A DNA stretch of 22,046 bases, taken from assembly GCA_030740295.1 (NCBI GenBank), contig JASLXP010000032.1, positions 1-22,046 of the forward strand, in the 5' to 3' direction. This document shows, in pieces, positions 7,588 to 15,890 of this stretch. The notes below the pieces were generated by a model. That model did no database searches, had not been told where the DNA came from, and saw only the letters and a program-made list of their open reading frames with translations. The stretch's first letter is position 1. Each line of letters starts with the position of its first letter. The DNA is from Planctomycetota bacterium. Lineage in GTDB: Bacteria > Planctomycetota > PUPC01 > JACPCR01. The translations under genes and the position numbers were made by a program.

Positions 7588-8889
7588 CTACGGAAAGATC
7601 CCTCTCAGTTCGTACACGTGCCAGAGATGCTCGAGCGCGGCAGCGTAGGCGGCCATCCTCAAGGAACAATCGTAACGGTGCGCGGCATCGAGGACCCTTG
7701 CTGCGGCACCGGCCATCATGGCCCGGAGATTCTGGTCGACCGTGTATTCATCCCAGGTTTCGGCCTGGCGATTTTGCTTCCATTCAAAGTAGCTGACGGT
7801 CACGCCGCCTGAGTTGCAGAGGATGGCGGGGAGAATAGAGACCTCTCGGTCGAGCAGAATGGTTTCACCTTCGGGCGTGGTTGGTGCGTTGGCGGCCTCG
7901 ACGACCACTTTGCAGTTGAGGAGCTTTGCCTTGTCGCCATCGATCATCTGCTCCAGCGCGGCGGGGATGAAAAGGTCCACTTCGAGTGAATAGAAATCAT
8001 CTTCATCGATCGGCTCTCCTCCGGGAAAACCGGCCACGCCTCTATGCTCGGCGACGTATTCAGCCAGAGCTTCCGCGTCGAGTCCGTCGTCGTTGCGGAT
8101 CGCGCCGGTGTGATCCATCACGGCGCGCACGGTTGTGCCCTTCCGTGCGAGGAGGCGCCCGGTCCAGGAGCCGACGTTTCCGTAGCCAATCAAGCTGGCT
8201 GTTAATTTATCGAGGTTCATGTCCAATCCCGGCAGCAACTGTTCGAGCACAAAGAGCAGGCCCTGTCCTGTAGCCTTTTCGCGTCCGGCCGAACCACCGA
8301 ACTCGATCGGTTTGCCGGTGACGACGCCGAGCCCATCGAAGCGGCTTTCCGGGCCGTTCAGGTTCATGTAGGTGTCGGCCATCCAAGCCATGATCTGTGC
8401 GTTCGATCCGACATCCGGTGCGGGGATGTCATGCACCGGGCTGATATTCGTCATGATAGCGCTGGTGAATCGCCGCGACAGATGCATGAGCTCGTTCGGC
8501 GAAATCTTATGAGTATCGACCCGGACGCCTCCCTTGGCCCCGCCGAACGGCAACTGAACGAGCGCGCACTTCATCGTCATGATCGCGGCCAGGGATTTCA
8601 CGTGATCGAGCTCCACATCCGGATGAAAACGGATGCCGCCCTTATACGGGCCAAGCACGTTGTTGTGCTGGACACGGTATCCCTGGAATAGCTGAAGGTC
8701 GCCGTCATCCATCTGCACGGGAAAATTGACGACCAATTCGTTCTTGGGCTGCGCGAGTATGAGCTCGAGCCGATGCGGCAGACCGACCTCGAGCGCGGCC
8801 TCGAGAATGGCGGTGATCGTCTGGTAGTAGACGTTCTTCTTCGAGTAGTAAGTCTGGAGCTCGCCAAATACTTTTGTGGTTTCAGTCAT
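7588..8889 (-). CDS. gdhA: Glu/Leu/Phe/Val dehydrogenase family, probably glutamate dehydrogenase
   Basis: This enzyme interconverts glutamate with 2-oxoglutarate and ammonia using NAD(P) in the cytoplasm. From the ATG at 8889 (MTETTKVFGEL) it is 433 residues, normal for the hexameric enzymes. Visible motifs are YKGGIRFHPDV, the catalytic-lysine motif PFGGAKGG at 114-121 with K119, PAPDVGS downstream, and a dinucleotide-binding GYGNVG at 235-240. The frame stays open a further 44 codons upstream to 9021, but those codons run through the tandem repeat at 8936-9103 and give low-complexity FIRGPLHP-like sequence, so that extension is rejected. No clear Shine-Dalgarno precedes 8889. Related leucine or phenylalanine dehydrogenases are usually shorter, so glutamate is the favoured substrate. 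Coenzyme preference cannot be read by eye. Confidence 0.93.
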   Translation of the reverse strand: MTETTKVFGELQTYYSKKNVYYQTITAILEAALEVGLPHRLELILAQPKNELVVNFPVQMDDGDLQLFQGYRVQHNNVLGPYKGGIRFHPDVELDHVKSLAAIMTMKCALVQLPFGGAKGGVRVDTHKISPNELMHLSRRFTSAIMTNISPVHDIPAPDVGSNAQIMAWMADTYMNLNGPESRFDGLGVVTGKPIEFGGSAGREKATGQGLLFVLEQLLPGLDMNLDKLTASLIGYGNVGSWTGRLLARKGTTVRAVMDHTGAIRNDDGLDAEALAEYVAEHRGVAGFPGGEPIDEDDFYSLEVDLFIPAALEQMIDGDKAKLLNCKVVVEAANAPTTPEGETILLDREVSILPAILCNSGGVTVSYFEWKQNRQAETWDEYTVDQNLRAMMAGAAARVLDAAHRYDCSLRMAAYAAALEHLWHVYELRGIFP

Positions 8890-8924
8890 AGGTGGAGAGT
8901 ATGACAGATTTTCTGACTGGGATA

Positions 8925-9103
8925 AAGAGAACCACGGATGAAGAGGGCCACGGATGAAGAGATTCGCGATTGAAGAGAGGCGTGGATGAAGAGGCTCCCT
9001 CATCTTCGTGGTCCTCTTCATCCGTGGCCCTCTTCATCCGTGGCCCTCTTCATCCGTGTTACTCTTCATCCGTGGCCCTCTTCATCCGTGGTTCTCTTCA
9101 TTC
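8925..9103. repeat. 16-bp tandem units forming a perfect 37-bp inverted repeat
   Basis: Six direct copies of a 16-bp unit, consensus GTGGCCCTCTTCATCC, lie at 9008-9103. Four units in the opposite orientation, two of them degenerate, lie at 8936-8999. As a result 8925-8961 and 9062-9098 are perfect reverse complements over 37 bases, with about 100 bases between. The right arm ends on the stop codon of the minus-strand gene at 9098. The left arm lies 36 bases before the gdhA start. The RNA would form a very strong stem between these genes and might act as a terminator, RNA-processing site or 3'-end protector. Similar 'CACGGATGAAGAG'-like tandem units occur between genes in several environmental phyla, as far as I recall. 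Confidence 0.92.
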
Positions 9104-10141
9104 TTTTATTTCTTCATCCACCAGCATCTCGATGTCTTCAGAGCCCGTGCTGAAGACTGCCGTGCTTTTGATCTCGGGCGATCCGGCGTCGCGGCGATCC
9201 ATCCGAATGGAGGTGGTGCCATCTTTGGAGCGGAGGAAGGTGAATTCGTCCGCATAAATGCCGGCCGCGATGGAAAGCTTGTCCTTGCCGCGGGCCCAGG
9301 TCGCTGTGATTTCTTTGGGCGCGAGAATGATGATGAATCTTGGCTCTGTGCCCCGGGCCACAAACGCGATGCGATTCATGCTACCTTCGCCCTCCGGGCT
9401 CGGGCCCTGCTCGAACCGGGCCGAGGGCATAGCGCGGGCATCGAAATCAGCGCGGTGAAAATCGCTGGGGAGATGGACAACCCTCGCAAACAGATGCGCC
9501 CGCTTTTCACCCGTAGCATCCATCAGAAGGACCTCCCCGGACGTCTGCTTATACAGATCAGGAGAATGCCGTTTCCGATCCGGATGCATCCACGAATGCA
9601 GATTCTGAATATTGAGTGAATCTGCAACGGGCATCAGCCATTCCATGTACAGCGGCTCGCCGCTAGGTTTGAGGAGCTCCACATCATCGATGACCACCAC
9701 ATAAGGCAAATCGCCCTGTGCAAAAACAGTCGTTCGAAATGCTCGCTTTACCTCGCTCTTCGGTTTTCCATACCACGCGGTAGTGACGTCACTCACGGCG
9801 ATGTATGCCAGCGAATGCTCGAGTTTTTTCAGGAGCCTGCCCTTACCTGCTGCCCTGCCCTGGAGGTTGATTCGGAAGACGCCGGTGTCGGAAGTGAATT
9901 TCTCCGAGCCATGCAAGGGCTTCGGAATCCAGCCATGAATCTGAAACAGGTTGGCGACGGTGTCCTGTGCGGAGAGGGTGAATTCTTCGGCGGAGAGGGT
10001 ATGGGAGAAGAGAAGAAGGAACCCTGCGACAGCGGTGAAGAGTGAATGGTGAATGGTGAATGGTGAATGGTGGATGGGGCTCTCAAGGATTCGGACAGAC
10101 GAGGAGCAAGAGAGAGGAAGCCGAGGATAGCCGTTCTTCAT
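9098..10141 (-). CDS. Exported protein resembling the C-terminal beta-sandwich of heparinase-like lyases
   Basis: The ATG at 10141 overlaps the TGA of the upstream lyase as ATGA, with GGAAGG just before it, so translation is probably coupled. An in-frame start at 10222 lies wholly inside the lyase gene and is not preferred. The 347-residue protein has a long polar N-terminus, then a hydrophobic stretch (LFTAVAGFLLLFS) and a likely cleavage after LSA at residue 51. Residues 146-153 (PYVVVIDD) and the following MEWLMPVADSL match PYALITDD (607-614) and FEWQGQIADDA of the neighbouring lyase. Later ADEFTF matches LDEISF. So it seems to be a stand-alone relative of that lyase's beta-sandwich domain. 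It has no helical catalytic domain and is probably a helper or a split-off piece. Residues 22-33 are encoded by a 7-bp tandem repeat. Substrate and activity are unknown. Confidence 0.72.
   Translation of the reverse strand: MKNGYPRLPLSCSSSVRILESPIHHSPFTIHHSLFTAVAGFLLLFSHTLSAEEFTLSAQDTVANLFQIHGWIPKPLHGSEKFTSDTGVFRINLQGRAAGKGRLLKKLEHSLAYIAVSDVTTAWYGKPKSEVKRAFRTTVFAQGDLPYVVVIDDVELLKPSGEPLYMEWLMPVADSLNIQNLHSWMHPDRKRHSPDLYKQTSGEVLLMDATGEKRAHLFARVVHLPSDFHRADFDARAMPSARFEQGPSPEGEGSMNRIAFVARGTEPRFIIILAPKEITATWARGKDKLSIAAGIYADEFTFLRSKDGTTSIRMDRRDAGSPEIKSTAVFSTGSEDIEMLVDEEIKE
10043..10077. repeat. Five 7-bp tandem repeats inside a signal peptide region
   Basis: Four copies of TGAATGG (10043-10070) are followed by one TGGATGG (10071-10077). 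They lie inside the minus-strand gene at codons about 22-33, between its start codon and the hydrophobic core of its signal peptide, and read as PIHHSPFTIHHS. Seven is not a multiple of three, so gain or loss of one unit would shift the reading frame. Confidence 0.93.
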
Positions 10142-13100
10142 TTTTGGCCTTCCATGAAAGCGGCGACTGATTTCATCGTGTCTGCGTCGGTGTTTACGGC
10201 GAGGAGTTTTCGGCCTGACCATTCTAACCGGAAAGCGATCTTTCTGGTGATGCCTGTGGCATTCTTTGAAGTGTCCCAGGTCGAAGGCTTCACCTCGGAG
10301 ATCAGCTTTGCTGGCAGGTCAGTAGCGTTCCTGCTGGCTGATACATCGAAATACCTCAACCGGACCGGTTTCCTGAAGATGACGCGGTGGCCGACTAGTT
10401 CGCAATCGTTGCCAGTGGTTTTGCCGACCAGTTGTAGAGCCTTTCTGATTTCGAGGTTCTGGATTCTGAATGTGTAGAGTTTTGGTTCTTTCTTCCTCCT
10501 TTCTTCCACATCGAGAGGGATATCCACCTCGACGTTTTCTTCCGGGTCTTCCTCAATCTCTGCGGTCAGGTCGTCCGCCGGATCGATGGGAGTGTCGATG
10601 CGGATGTCTTCGAACAGTACTTCGAGATTGAGCAACTGGCCGAGGCGGTTCTGAATATCGAGCAGCTTGGCCTTTCGGAAGCCAGCCCACATGATGAACT
10701 GTTTTCCATCGGCCGTATCGACCACGCGCATGCCGGGCGGTAACCGGCGGTGGTCGCGGAAGTAACGAAAACGTTTTTCCGCAAGCATCGGCTCAAACCG
10801 GGGCTCGGGCGCCTTGCCGCTGACCAGCACTTGCAGGGCCTGCTCGACGCAGGTGCGATAGAGCGGCGATAGGATCAGTCGCAGGTGACCGTCGTTGTAG
10901 CTGGCCCATCGATCTTTCCACAGGGTGCCCTGGTCGCCGTCATGCTCTCGCCATTGGGTGTGAGTGCTGAAGAAGCTGCCCACGAATCGGTTCAGATTCG
11001 CAGCCAGAGCCACCCCGATTTCTTGCTGCGTCTTTCCCTTTCCCCAAGGCGAGGCGGCGGCCCTTTCGCATTCTTTACGAACATCAATAAACCTGAGCTG
11101 CCGGTAAGAACCCTCCCAGTGGCTGAGGTTGATGGTGGCGATCCGTGAACGGTAATCGGGTCCTCTTTCCCCGCGCAGCCAGTTGCGATACTCGTCCCCG
11201 CCTTCGAGTCCGTAGAGGGCCAGCTTCGTCCATTCGGGATGGGCCGGGGTGAGACTTTTTCCGGCATAGGATTTTGCTACTTTTTGATCCTTTTCTTCCG
11301 GGCCGGCAAGGAAGTGCGGATAGACGTGCCGATGCAGCTTCTTCAGGACGGGGAAGCGAGAGAAGATCGGCGGCTCGGAAATCGCGACCTTTGGCTCTGG
11401 CTCGACTGTCCGGTTCAAAGTCAGCCACGCCTTGCTCTGTTGCACCGAGGCGAGTTGTTGCGCATCGGTAGTGAGTGGTTTGTCCGGGAGTTGCAGCTTC
11501 ATTTCCCGCCCCTGCAGTCTGCCTTTGATCCGGTGAATCAGAATGTCGCTCGAGCCGCATCGGCGAGGGGTGAAGCTGATTTCGTCAAGCTGATCCGACC
11601 ACTCGATTCGCAGTTTTGTCCGTGTTTCGTTCCACACGGTCTTTGGCAAAGCATCTCCTTCACGATGGGGAAAGAGGAGCACTTTGTATTGGCCGATGAC
11701 CGAATGCATCGGCACCATGATGCGCCGCTTGTAAGCCCTGTTCATACGGTGATCGAATCGAACGAATCGATCCATGCGCGATGCGGAACGCACCGTGTTT
11801 CGTTCACGGTCGGTTGGGCCGGCGTCAAGCACCCGCAGAAGGAACTTTCGATTTCGAGGGCTGTCGCTCCGGGGATCTGCCTTTTCGCCAAACACAAAAT
11901 CGATCAGGTGGCCGTCATCAGCATTACCGGCAACGATACGCTCCAACTCCGCATCGTCGGCTATCTGGCCCTGCCATTCGAAAAGGTGCGGTCTGCTATC
12001 GAGCTTCAGGTCGTCCGTGATAAGGGCGTACGGATAGGTGCCGCGGATGAGACCGGCTGTACGAATAGCGAATTCTGCAGAACGGCCGCGCCATCGCTGA
12101 ATACTCTCATGGAAGCCCGGCGCGCCCGGTTTCAGACTTTCCCGCCAGCCCGGAAGAATGGCCCTTGGGAGCGACATCCACGGAAGTCTGCTCCGATCAA
12201 GACGAGAATCATTCAAGCTGAATGGAACGGGGCCGTGCTCACGCCCGCGGCGATAGCACCAGCGGGCGTCGGACGAATGAAAGCTGGCGAGTCTGGTGTC
12301 GACGAAGGCGAGCGGCTGAGTGACGTCCGCGTGGGTCTGTGCGGAATCGGCAAGCACTACAGAAAACCATTCGGGGCCGTTGTTGATGTTTGCGTCCTTA
12401 TTGAGCCATGTGCGGCCGTGTGCGCTGAAGACGATGTTGTTTCGGTCCCGGTTTCCGTTCGAGCCTTCCAGGTGATGGCTCTGCATCACAAGATGGGCAG
12501 CATCCGGCTTCCATTCGTCACGGGTAACGAAAGTGCCCTGGAAATCATCGTAGAAGGTCAGGGGCTCTGACTTTGCGAGCTCGGACATCGCGTCCTCCCA
12601 TTCCCTTGCGTATTCCGAACCGAAGAGCAGGTAGTACATGGTCGAAAAATTCGGCGCGCCGCCGCCAAAATGGGCATGCTCGTAATGTTCGTATTTCGAG
12701 CCGACGGAATTCAGATAAACCAGATCTATCGCGGGGTCATTGGGATATGCGTACTTGATGACCTGGGGATCGAGGGGCCGCGAATAGTTGATGCCGGTAT
12801 CAAAAACAAACTTGCCAATCCCCCAGGGAATCATGGTGTGCAGGTGGTACTTCCTGATGTGGTTCTTTGCGTTGGGTGTGCCGAGCAGATGCACTCCGCG
12901 TTTGGCCAGCGGTATCAACCAGAAAGAAAAATACGCGTTGCGCGTGGGCCCGGAATAGAGCGCGCCACCCCGGCTCGATCCTGCGAGCACCCAGCGTTTG
13001 AATGCTTCGACAAATTTGAGGTACGTGCTCTCGTTAAAGCCCTCCTCACCCTCAATGGCCAGCGCGAGCGTCATCAGGCCGGCCTGGTGGGCGAACCAGC

Positions 13101-13851
13101 CGGTCGTCATGGGAAGCGAAGGCAACTGCATCAATCCGACATGAGTTTTATCTTTCGTGAGGGCAGAGATGGTCTTGCGAATGAGCGAACGCTGCTCGTC
13201 GGTCATGAATCCGTAGCCGAAGTCATATGCCAGGCCGAGGGTATCGCTGCGGACGCGATCAAAGATCTCCCACCACTTTGAATTAGTGTTGAGATCGGGC
13301 AATTCGGTCTGAACCACCCGTGCAAAGGAAGAGACCGCGGCCGCCACTTTTCTGCCGCGCACGTCATCTTCATCAATGAGGCAGATGAGCGCCTCGTAAG
13401 CGAGGCCGTTGATGATCCATGCCTGGATGTCCCTCGGTTTGAGGTCACTTATCGTTCCTTCGACGAGCCTGTTGAAGACCTCCTGTTTATGCAGATCAGC
13501 CAGGGGTTTCTTAAGCGCGCTGTAAATCGTCTGTCCGGATTTCGTTCCTTTGATACGTCTCCGAATCTCGGGCAGCTCCTCCGGATTGAAGAGGATGCGC
13601 GGATGGACGTACGGCTTTGGAGGTCTGAGGAACCGTTCCTTCGCATAGCCTTCGGCATCGTTGGCGGTATGGATGCCAAATTTCACTTGCCAGACCTCTA
13701 ACGGCGGAAACCACTCTCTGATCTCATCCGCGGTATAACCGGTGCGCCCGGCGGTTTCTTCGACTGTCTCGCCGTGGATGTTCGGGGACTGCTCCGCGTG
13801 CAGTGACCAGACCGAACAGAGCAAGAGGCAAAGGGTGGGAAAGAGGCGCAT
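10138..13851 (-). CDS. Heparinase II/III-like lyase fused to a C-terminal STN/secretin-like domain
   Basis: The 1237-residue protein begins with a signal peptide (MRLFPTLCLLLCSVWSLHA, cleavage near residue 19). Next comes PRILFNPEELPEIRRRI, the usual opening of alginate/heparinase-type lyases, then a helical toroid region with WFAHQAGLMTLALAIEGEEG (H255). Near 443-487, TRDEWKPDAAHL followed by SNGNRDRNNIVFSAHGRTWL corresponds to the heparinase II/III segment that usually reads 'GHxHxDxxsF'. The histidines of that pattern are replaced here, so its activity is uncertain. A beta-sandwich follows (PYALITDD at 607-614). Residues about 1050-1237 are unlike lyases: YTFRIQNLEIRKALQLV from 1126, then ISEVKPSTWD and LLAVNTDADTMKSVAAFM. 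This resembles STN/secretin short domains. It probably cleaves an acidic polysaccharide outside the cytoplasm. No Shine-Dalgarno is clear. It overlaps the next gene by four bases. Confidence 0.82.
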   Translation of the reverse strand: MRLFPTLCLLLCSVWSLHAEQSPNIHGETVEETAGRTGYTADEIREWFPPLEVWQVKFGIHTANDAEGYAKERFLRPPKPYVHPRILFNPEELPEIRRRIKGTKSGQTIYSALKKPLADLHKQEVFNRLVEGTISDLKPRDIQAWIINGLAYEALICLIDEDDVRGRKVAAAVSSFARVVQTELPDLNTNSKWWEIFDRVRSDTLGLAYDFGYGFMTDEQRSLIRKTISALTKDKTHVGLMQLPSLPMTTGWFAHQAGLMTLALAIEGEEGFNESTYLKFVEAFKRWVLAGSSRGGALYSGPTRNAYFSFWLIPLAKRGVHLLGTPNAKNHIRKYHLHTMIPWGIGKFVFDTGINYSRPLDPQVIKYAYPNDPAIDLVYLNSVGSKYEHYEHAHFGGGAPNFSTMYYLLFGSEYAREWEDAMSELAKSEPLTFYDDFQGTFVTRDEWKPDAAHLVMQSHHLEGSNGNRDRNNIVFSAHGRTWLNKDANINNGPEWFSVVLADSAQTHADVTQPLAFVDTRLASFHSSDARWCYRRGREHGPVPFSLNDSRLDRSRLPWMSLPRAILPGWRESLKPGAPGFHESIQRWRGRSAEFAIRTAGLIRGTYPYALITDDLKLDSRPHLFEWQGQIADDAELERIVAGNADDGHLIDFVFGEKADPRSDSPRNRKFLLRVLDAGPTDRERNTVRSASRMDRFVRFDHRMNRAYKRRIMVPMHSVIGQYKVLLFPHREGDALPKTVWNETRTKLRIEWSDQLDEISFTPRRCGSSDILIHRIKGRLQGREMKLQLPDKPLTTDAQQLASVQQSKAWLTLNRTVEPEPKVAISEPPIFSRFPVLKKLHRHVYPHFLAGPEEKDQKVAKSYAGKSLTPAHPEWTKLALYGLEGGDEYRNWLRGERGPDYRSRIATINLSHWEGSYRQLRFIDVRKECERAAASPWGKGKTQQEIGVALAANLNRFVGSFFSTHTQWREHDGDQGTLWKDRWASYNDGHLRLILSPLYRTCVEQALQVLVSGKAPEPRFEPMLAEKRFRYFRDHRRLPPGMRVVDTADGKQFIMWAGFRKAKLLDIQNRLGQLLNLEVLFEDIRIDTPIDPADDLTAEIEEDPEENVEVDIPLDVEERRKKEPKLYTFRIQNLEIRKALQLVGKTTGNDCELVGHRVIFRKPVRLRYFDVSASRNATDLPAKLISEVKPSTWDTSKNATGITRKIAFRLEWSGRKLLAVNTDADTMKSVAAFMEGQK

Positions 13852-13958
13852 GAATGAAGCGTGGATTCGCGAGGGTCAATGGACAGGCTGAGGAACCCGT
13901 CCCCACCACCAGCGCACGGATTAAAGGAGTTTTTCGCCAGGATGCCGCACGGCTCTTG

Positions 13959-15665
13959 TCAGGTCTCCCAGGCCCACATTCGGTCCGGCGTGCGGCCGGT
14001 GAGTTTGTAGAACCGCCAGTAGGTCCAGCCGAGAAGGCAGCATCCGCAGAATGCGGAAAGGAGCATCGAACATACTGCAGGGATTTCATGACTTCTGCTC
14101 CTGGAGAACCAGGAAGCAGTCGCCATGACTGGTGAAAGCCAGGAAGCCTTATCAGACGTGATAAATGCAAATGCCACGGGGGCCAGATTTACCAGCACAC
14201 CAATGCCGACGGTCCAAATCATTGCCTGTGCGGTGCTGCGGCAGCGGAATGAAAAGTAGGTGCCCAGCCCAAGAATGAACAGCCCGCCGCAGACAAAAGC
14301 GAGGATTGACATCATGCTCTGAAACGTGCCGGAATGACGTGCATGCATGATTGAGCCTGCGGCCAGCAGTGACTGAAGGAATGGAAAGACCATGAAGACG
14401 ATGCTGGCCCTGATGGTGCCTCTCAGTTTGCCGCTGATGATCATCCAACGGGTCAGGGAAGTGGTCAAGAGCACCTCCCAACTGTTCCGATCTTTCTCCG
14501 AAGATATGCTCGAGGCGGCGAAGGCCGCAAGCACAAAGTACCAAAGCGAAGTGAGAAGCATCATCATGACCATATGGAAGCCGTGCTGGTGGAGCGCGCG
14601 CGGTTTGGTGAGGCTCACCACGAGATAGAAAAGTATGAGCATCCAGGCCATGCCGTAGCCTGCCCGGATCATGTGATCCGTTTTCCCCAGCACACGGAAG
14701 TGCCGCTCCTTCCAACTGACGGGGTTGCCCTCGAGACGGTCGGATTTGAATCTGACCGACCATCGGCCTCGGTTGGCCCGTTCAAAAAAATCGTCGATCC
14801 ATTCAAAGAGCCGCCGCCAGACCTGGCTTGGCTTCTGATCCGCAAACCTTGGGAACAGCCCGACGGAGACGACAAAGAAGAGAGAGGCGAAAAGAGTGTT
14901 AAAGAGAATCGAACCGACCGCGGGCCCCCAGTCAGACTTCCACCCTTTGGCGACACCGGTGATGTAAATGATTCCACCGCCGGGATGGATGATTTGAAGA
15001 AGCTCTTCAGCTTCGTTGTGGGCCAGGATTGCACAGAATATCGGCATAACGGCGCCGTAAGCGATAAGCAGCAGATACGCCCGCACCAGAGCTTCCTGCA
15101 CGCTGTAGCTGATCACCGAACAAAAGAATCCAATGGATGCGCAGAACGCGGCCAGCGAAAACAGGGCAAGAGACAGAGCGATGAGATGGCTCGGCCCGAC
15201 CCCGCCAAACAGCATGGCACTCGCAGCGACCGGCAGCCCCGCGGCGATCAGCACGAAAAGAGAAAACAGGCTGCTCAATGCCTTGGCCACGACGATCTGT
15301 CTGCCTCCGAGCTGTGAGACCTGGAGGACTCCAATAGTGCCGCGCTCTTTCTCTTGCGAAACCGTGCCCGCGGTAAAGACGGGCGCAATCAGCGCCGCGA
15401 GCAGCGCACCAGTAATGGCTACCATCTCGAAGAGCCTGCGGCCAATCCACTCAAGCCTCTGTTCAAATTCCCCGCGGAGCTCACGATTGATCACCATCGC
15501 GTATTCCCCGCTTCGGCTCTCGATCCACGCCAGGTACGCCACCAGCACGATCCCACCTGCGAACAGGGTCCGCATAAAGTAGGTCCGCTTCCGGCGCGCC
15601 ATCATCAAGAGGTCGCGCCAGACCAGCGTGATAACCCCCTGAATGAATGGACTGAAGGATGGCAT
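13959..15665 (-). CDS. ABC-2 type transporter permease, two fused halves
   Basis: About 568 residues with roughly 12 hydrophobic segments in two similar halves. Each half carries the cytoplasmic motif typical of ABC-2 export permeases: SQEKERGTIGVLQVSQL in the first and SSEKDRNSWEVLLTTSL in the second. It should sit in the inner membrane as a complete membrane part for an export ATPase of the NatA type. No ATPase gene is visible in the window, so its partner must be elsewhere or is lost. The frame is open from an ATG at 15728 (589 residues, with AGGAGGG 12 bases upstream). The start at 15665 (MPSFSPFIQGVITLVWRDLL) is preferred because this family normally begins with such a helix just before a basic MARRKR stretch. 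Both starts are possible. The cargo is unknown. Confidence 0.85.
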   Translation of the reverse strand: MPSFSPFIQGVITLVWRDLLMMARRKRTYFMRTLFAGGIVLVAYLAWIESRSGEYAMVINRELRGEFEQRLEWIGRRLFEMVAITGALLAALIAPVFTAGTVSQEKERGTIGVLQVSQLGGRQIVVAKALSSLFSLFVLIAAGLPVAASAMLFGGVGPSHLIALSLALFSLAAFCASIGFFCSVISYSVQEALVRAYLLLIAYGAVMPIFCAILAHNEAEELLQIIHPGGGIIYITGVAKGWKSDWGPAVGSILFNTLFASLFFVVSVGLFPRFADQKPSQVWRRLFEWIDDFFERANRGRWSVRFKSDRLEGNPVSWKERHFRVLGKTDHMIRAGYGMAWMLILFYLVVSLTKPRALHQHGFHMVMMMLLTSLWYFVLAAFAASSISSEKDRNSWEVLLTTSLTRWMIISGKLRGTIRASIVFMVFPFLQSLLAAGSIMHARHSGTFQSMMSILAFVCGGLFILGLGTYFSFRCRSTAQAMIWTVGIGVLVNLAPVAFAFITSDKASWLSPVMATASWFSRSRSHEIPAVCSMLLSAFCGCCLLGWTYWRFYKLTGRTPDRMWAWET

Positions 15666-15798
15666 GGGGAGGAAGAATGGAAGTGTAGAGTGTAAGAAGT
15701 AGAGGAAGTGGATGTTGCAGTCACCCATTTCAACCGGGAACCCTCCTGCTTTTCAAGTTCGAAGGTTCCCTGAGGTGGCCTGACAGCCACAGCCAGAA

Positions 15799-15851
15799 TC
15801 GTGGCACGGCCTTCCCGGCCGTGATTCACGGGCGAGACGCCCGTGCCACGA
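15799..15851. repeat. REP-like palindromic element between genes
   Basis: Outer arms TCGTGGCACGG (15799-15809) and CCGTGCCACGA (15841-15851) are perfect reverse complements. Within them are two smaller hairpins, CACGGCC-TTCCC-GGCCGTG at 15805-15823 and CACGGGC-GAGAC-GCCCGTG at 15827-15845. The sequence can fold either as one long stem or as two short ones, the layout of a paired REP element. It lies between the SGNH gene end and the permease start and may weaken or stop read-through. No transposase is nearby. Confidence 0.88.
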
Positions 15852-15890
15852 ACTTCGCCGCGTCACGCGGAAAAGTGACATCCAAAGACT

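Noticed and set aside
405..8889. Nitrogen regulon joining glnE and gdhA
   Set aside because: They are on opposite strands, more than 4 kb apart, with an unrelated ATPase gene between; no shared operator was seen.
8890..9021. 44-residue N-terminal extension of glutamate dehydrogenase
   Set aside because: It is encoded by the 16-bp tandem repeats and reads as FIRGPLHP-like low-complexity sequence; the family starts near MTETTKVF.
8970..9619. Plus-strand reading frames with IRGPLHP-like starts
   Set aside because: They arise from the repeat and then run antisense to a minus-strand gene that has a signal peptide and domain similarity.
11239..12570. Long plus-strand reading frame of 443 codons
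   Set aside because: It is antisense to the heparinase-like lyase, which has clear domains; the plus-strand product resembles no family.
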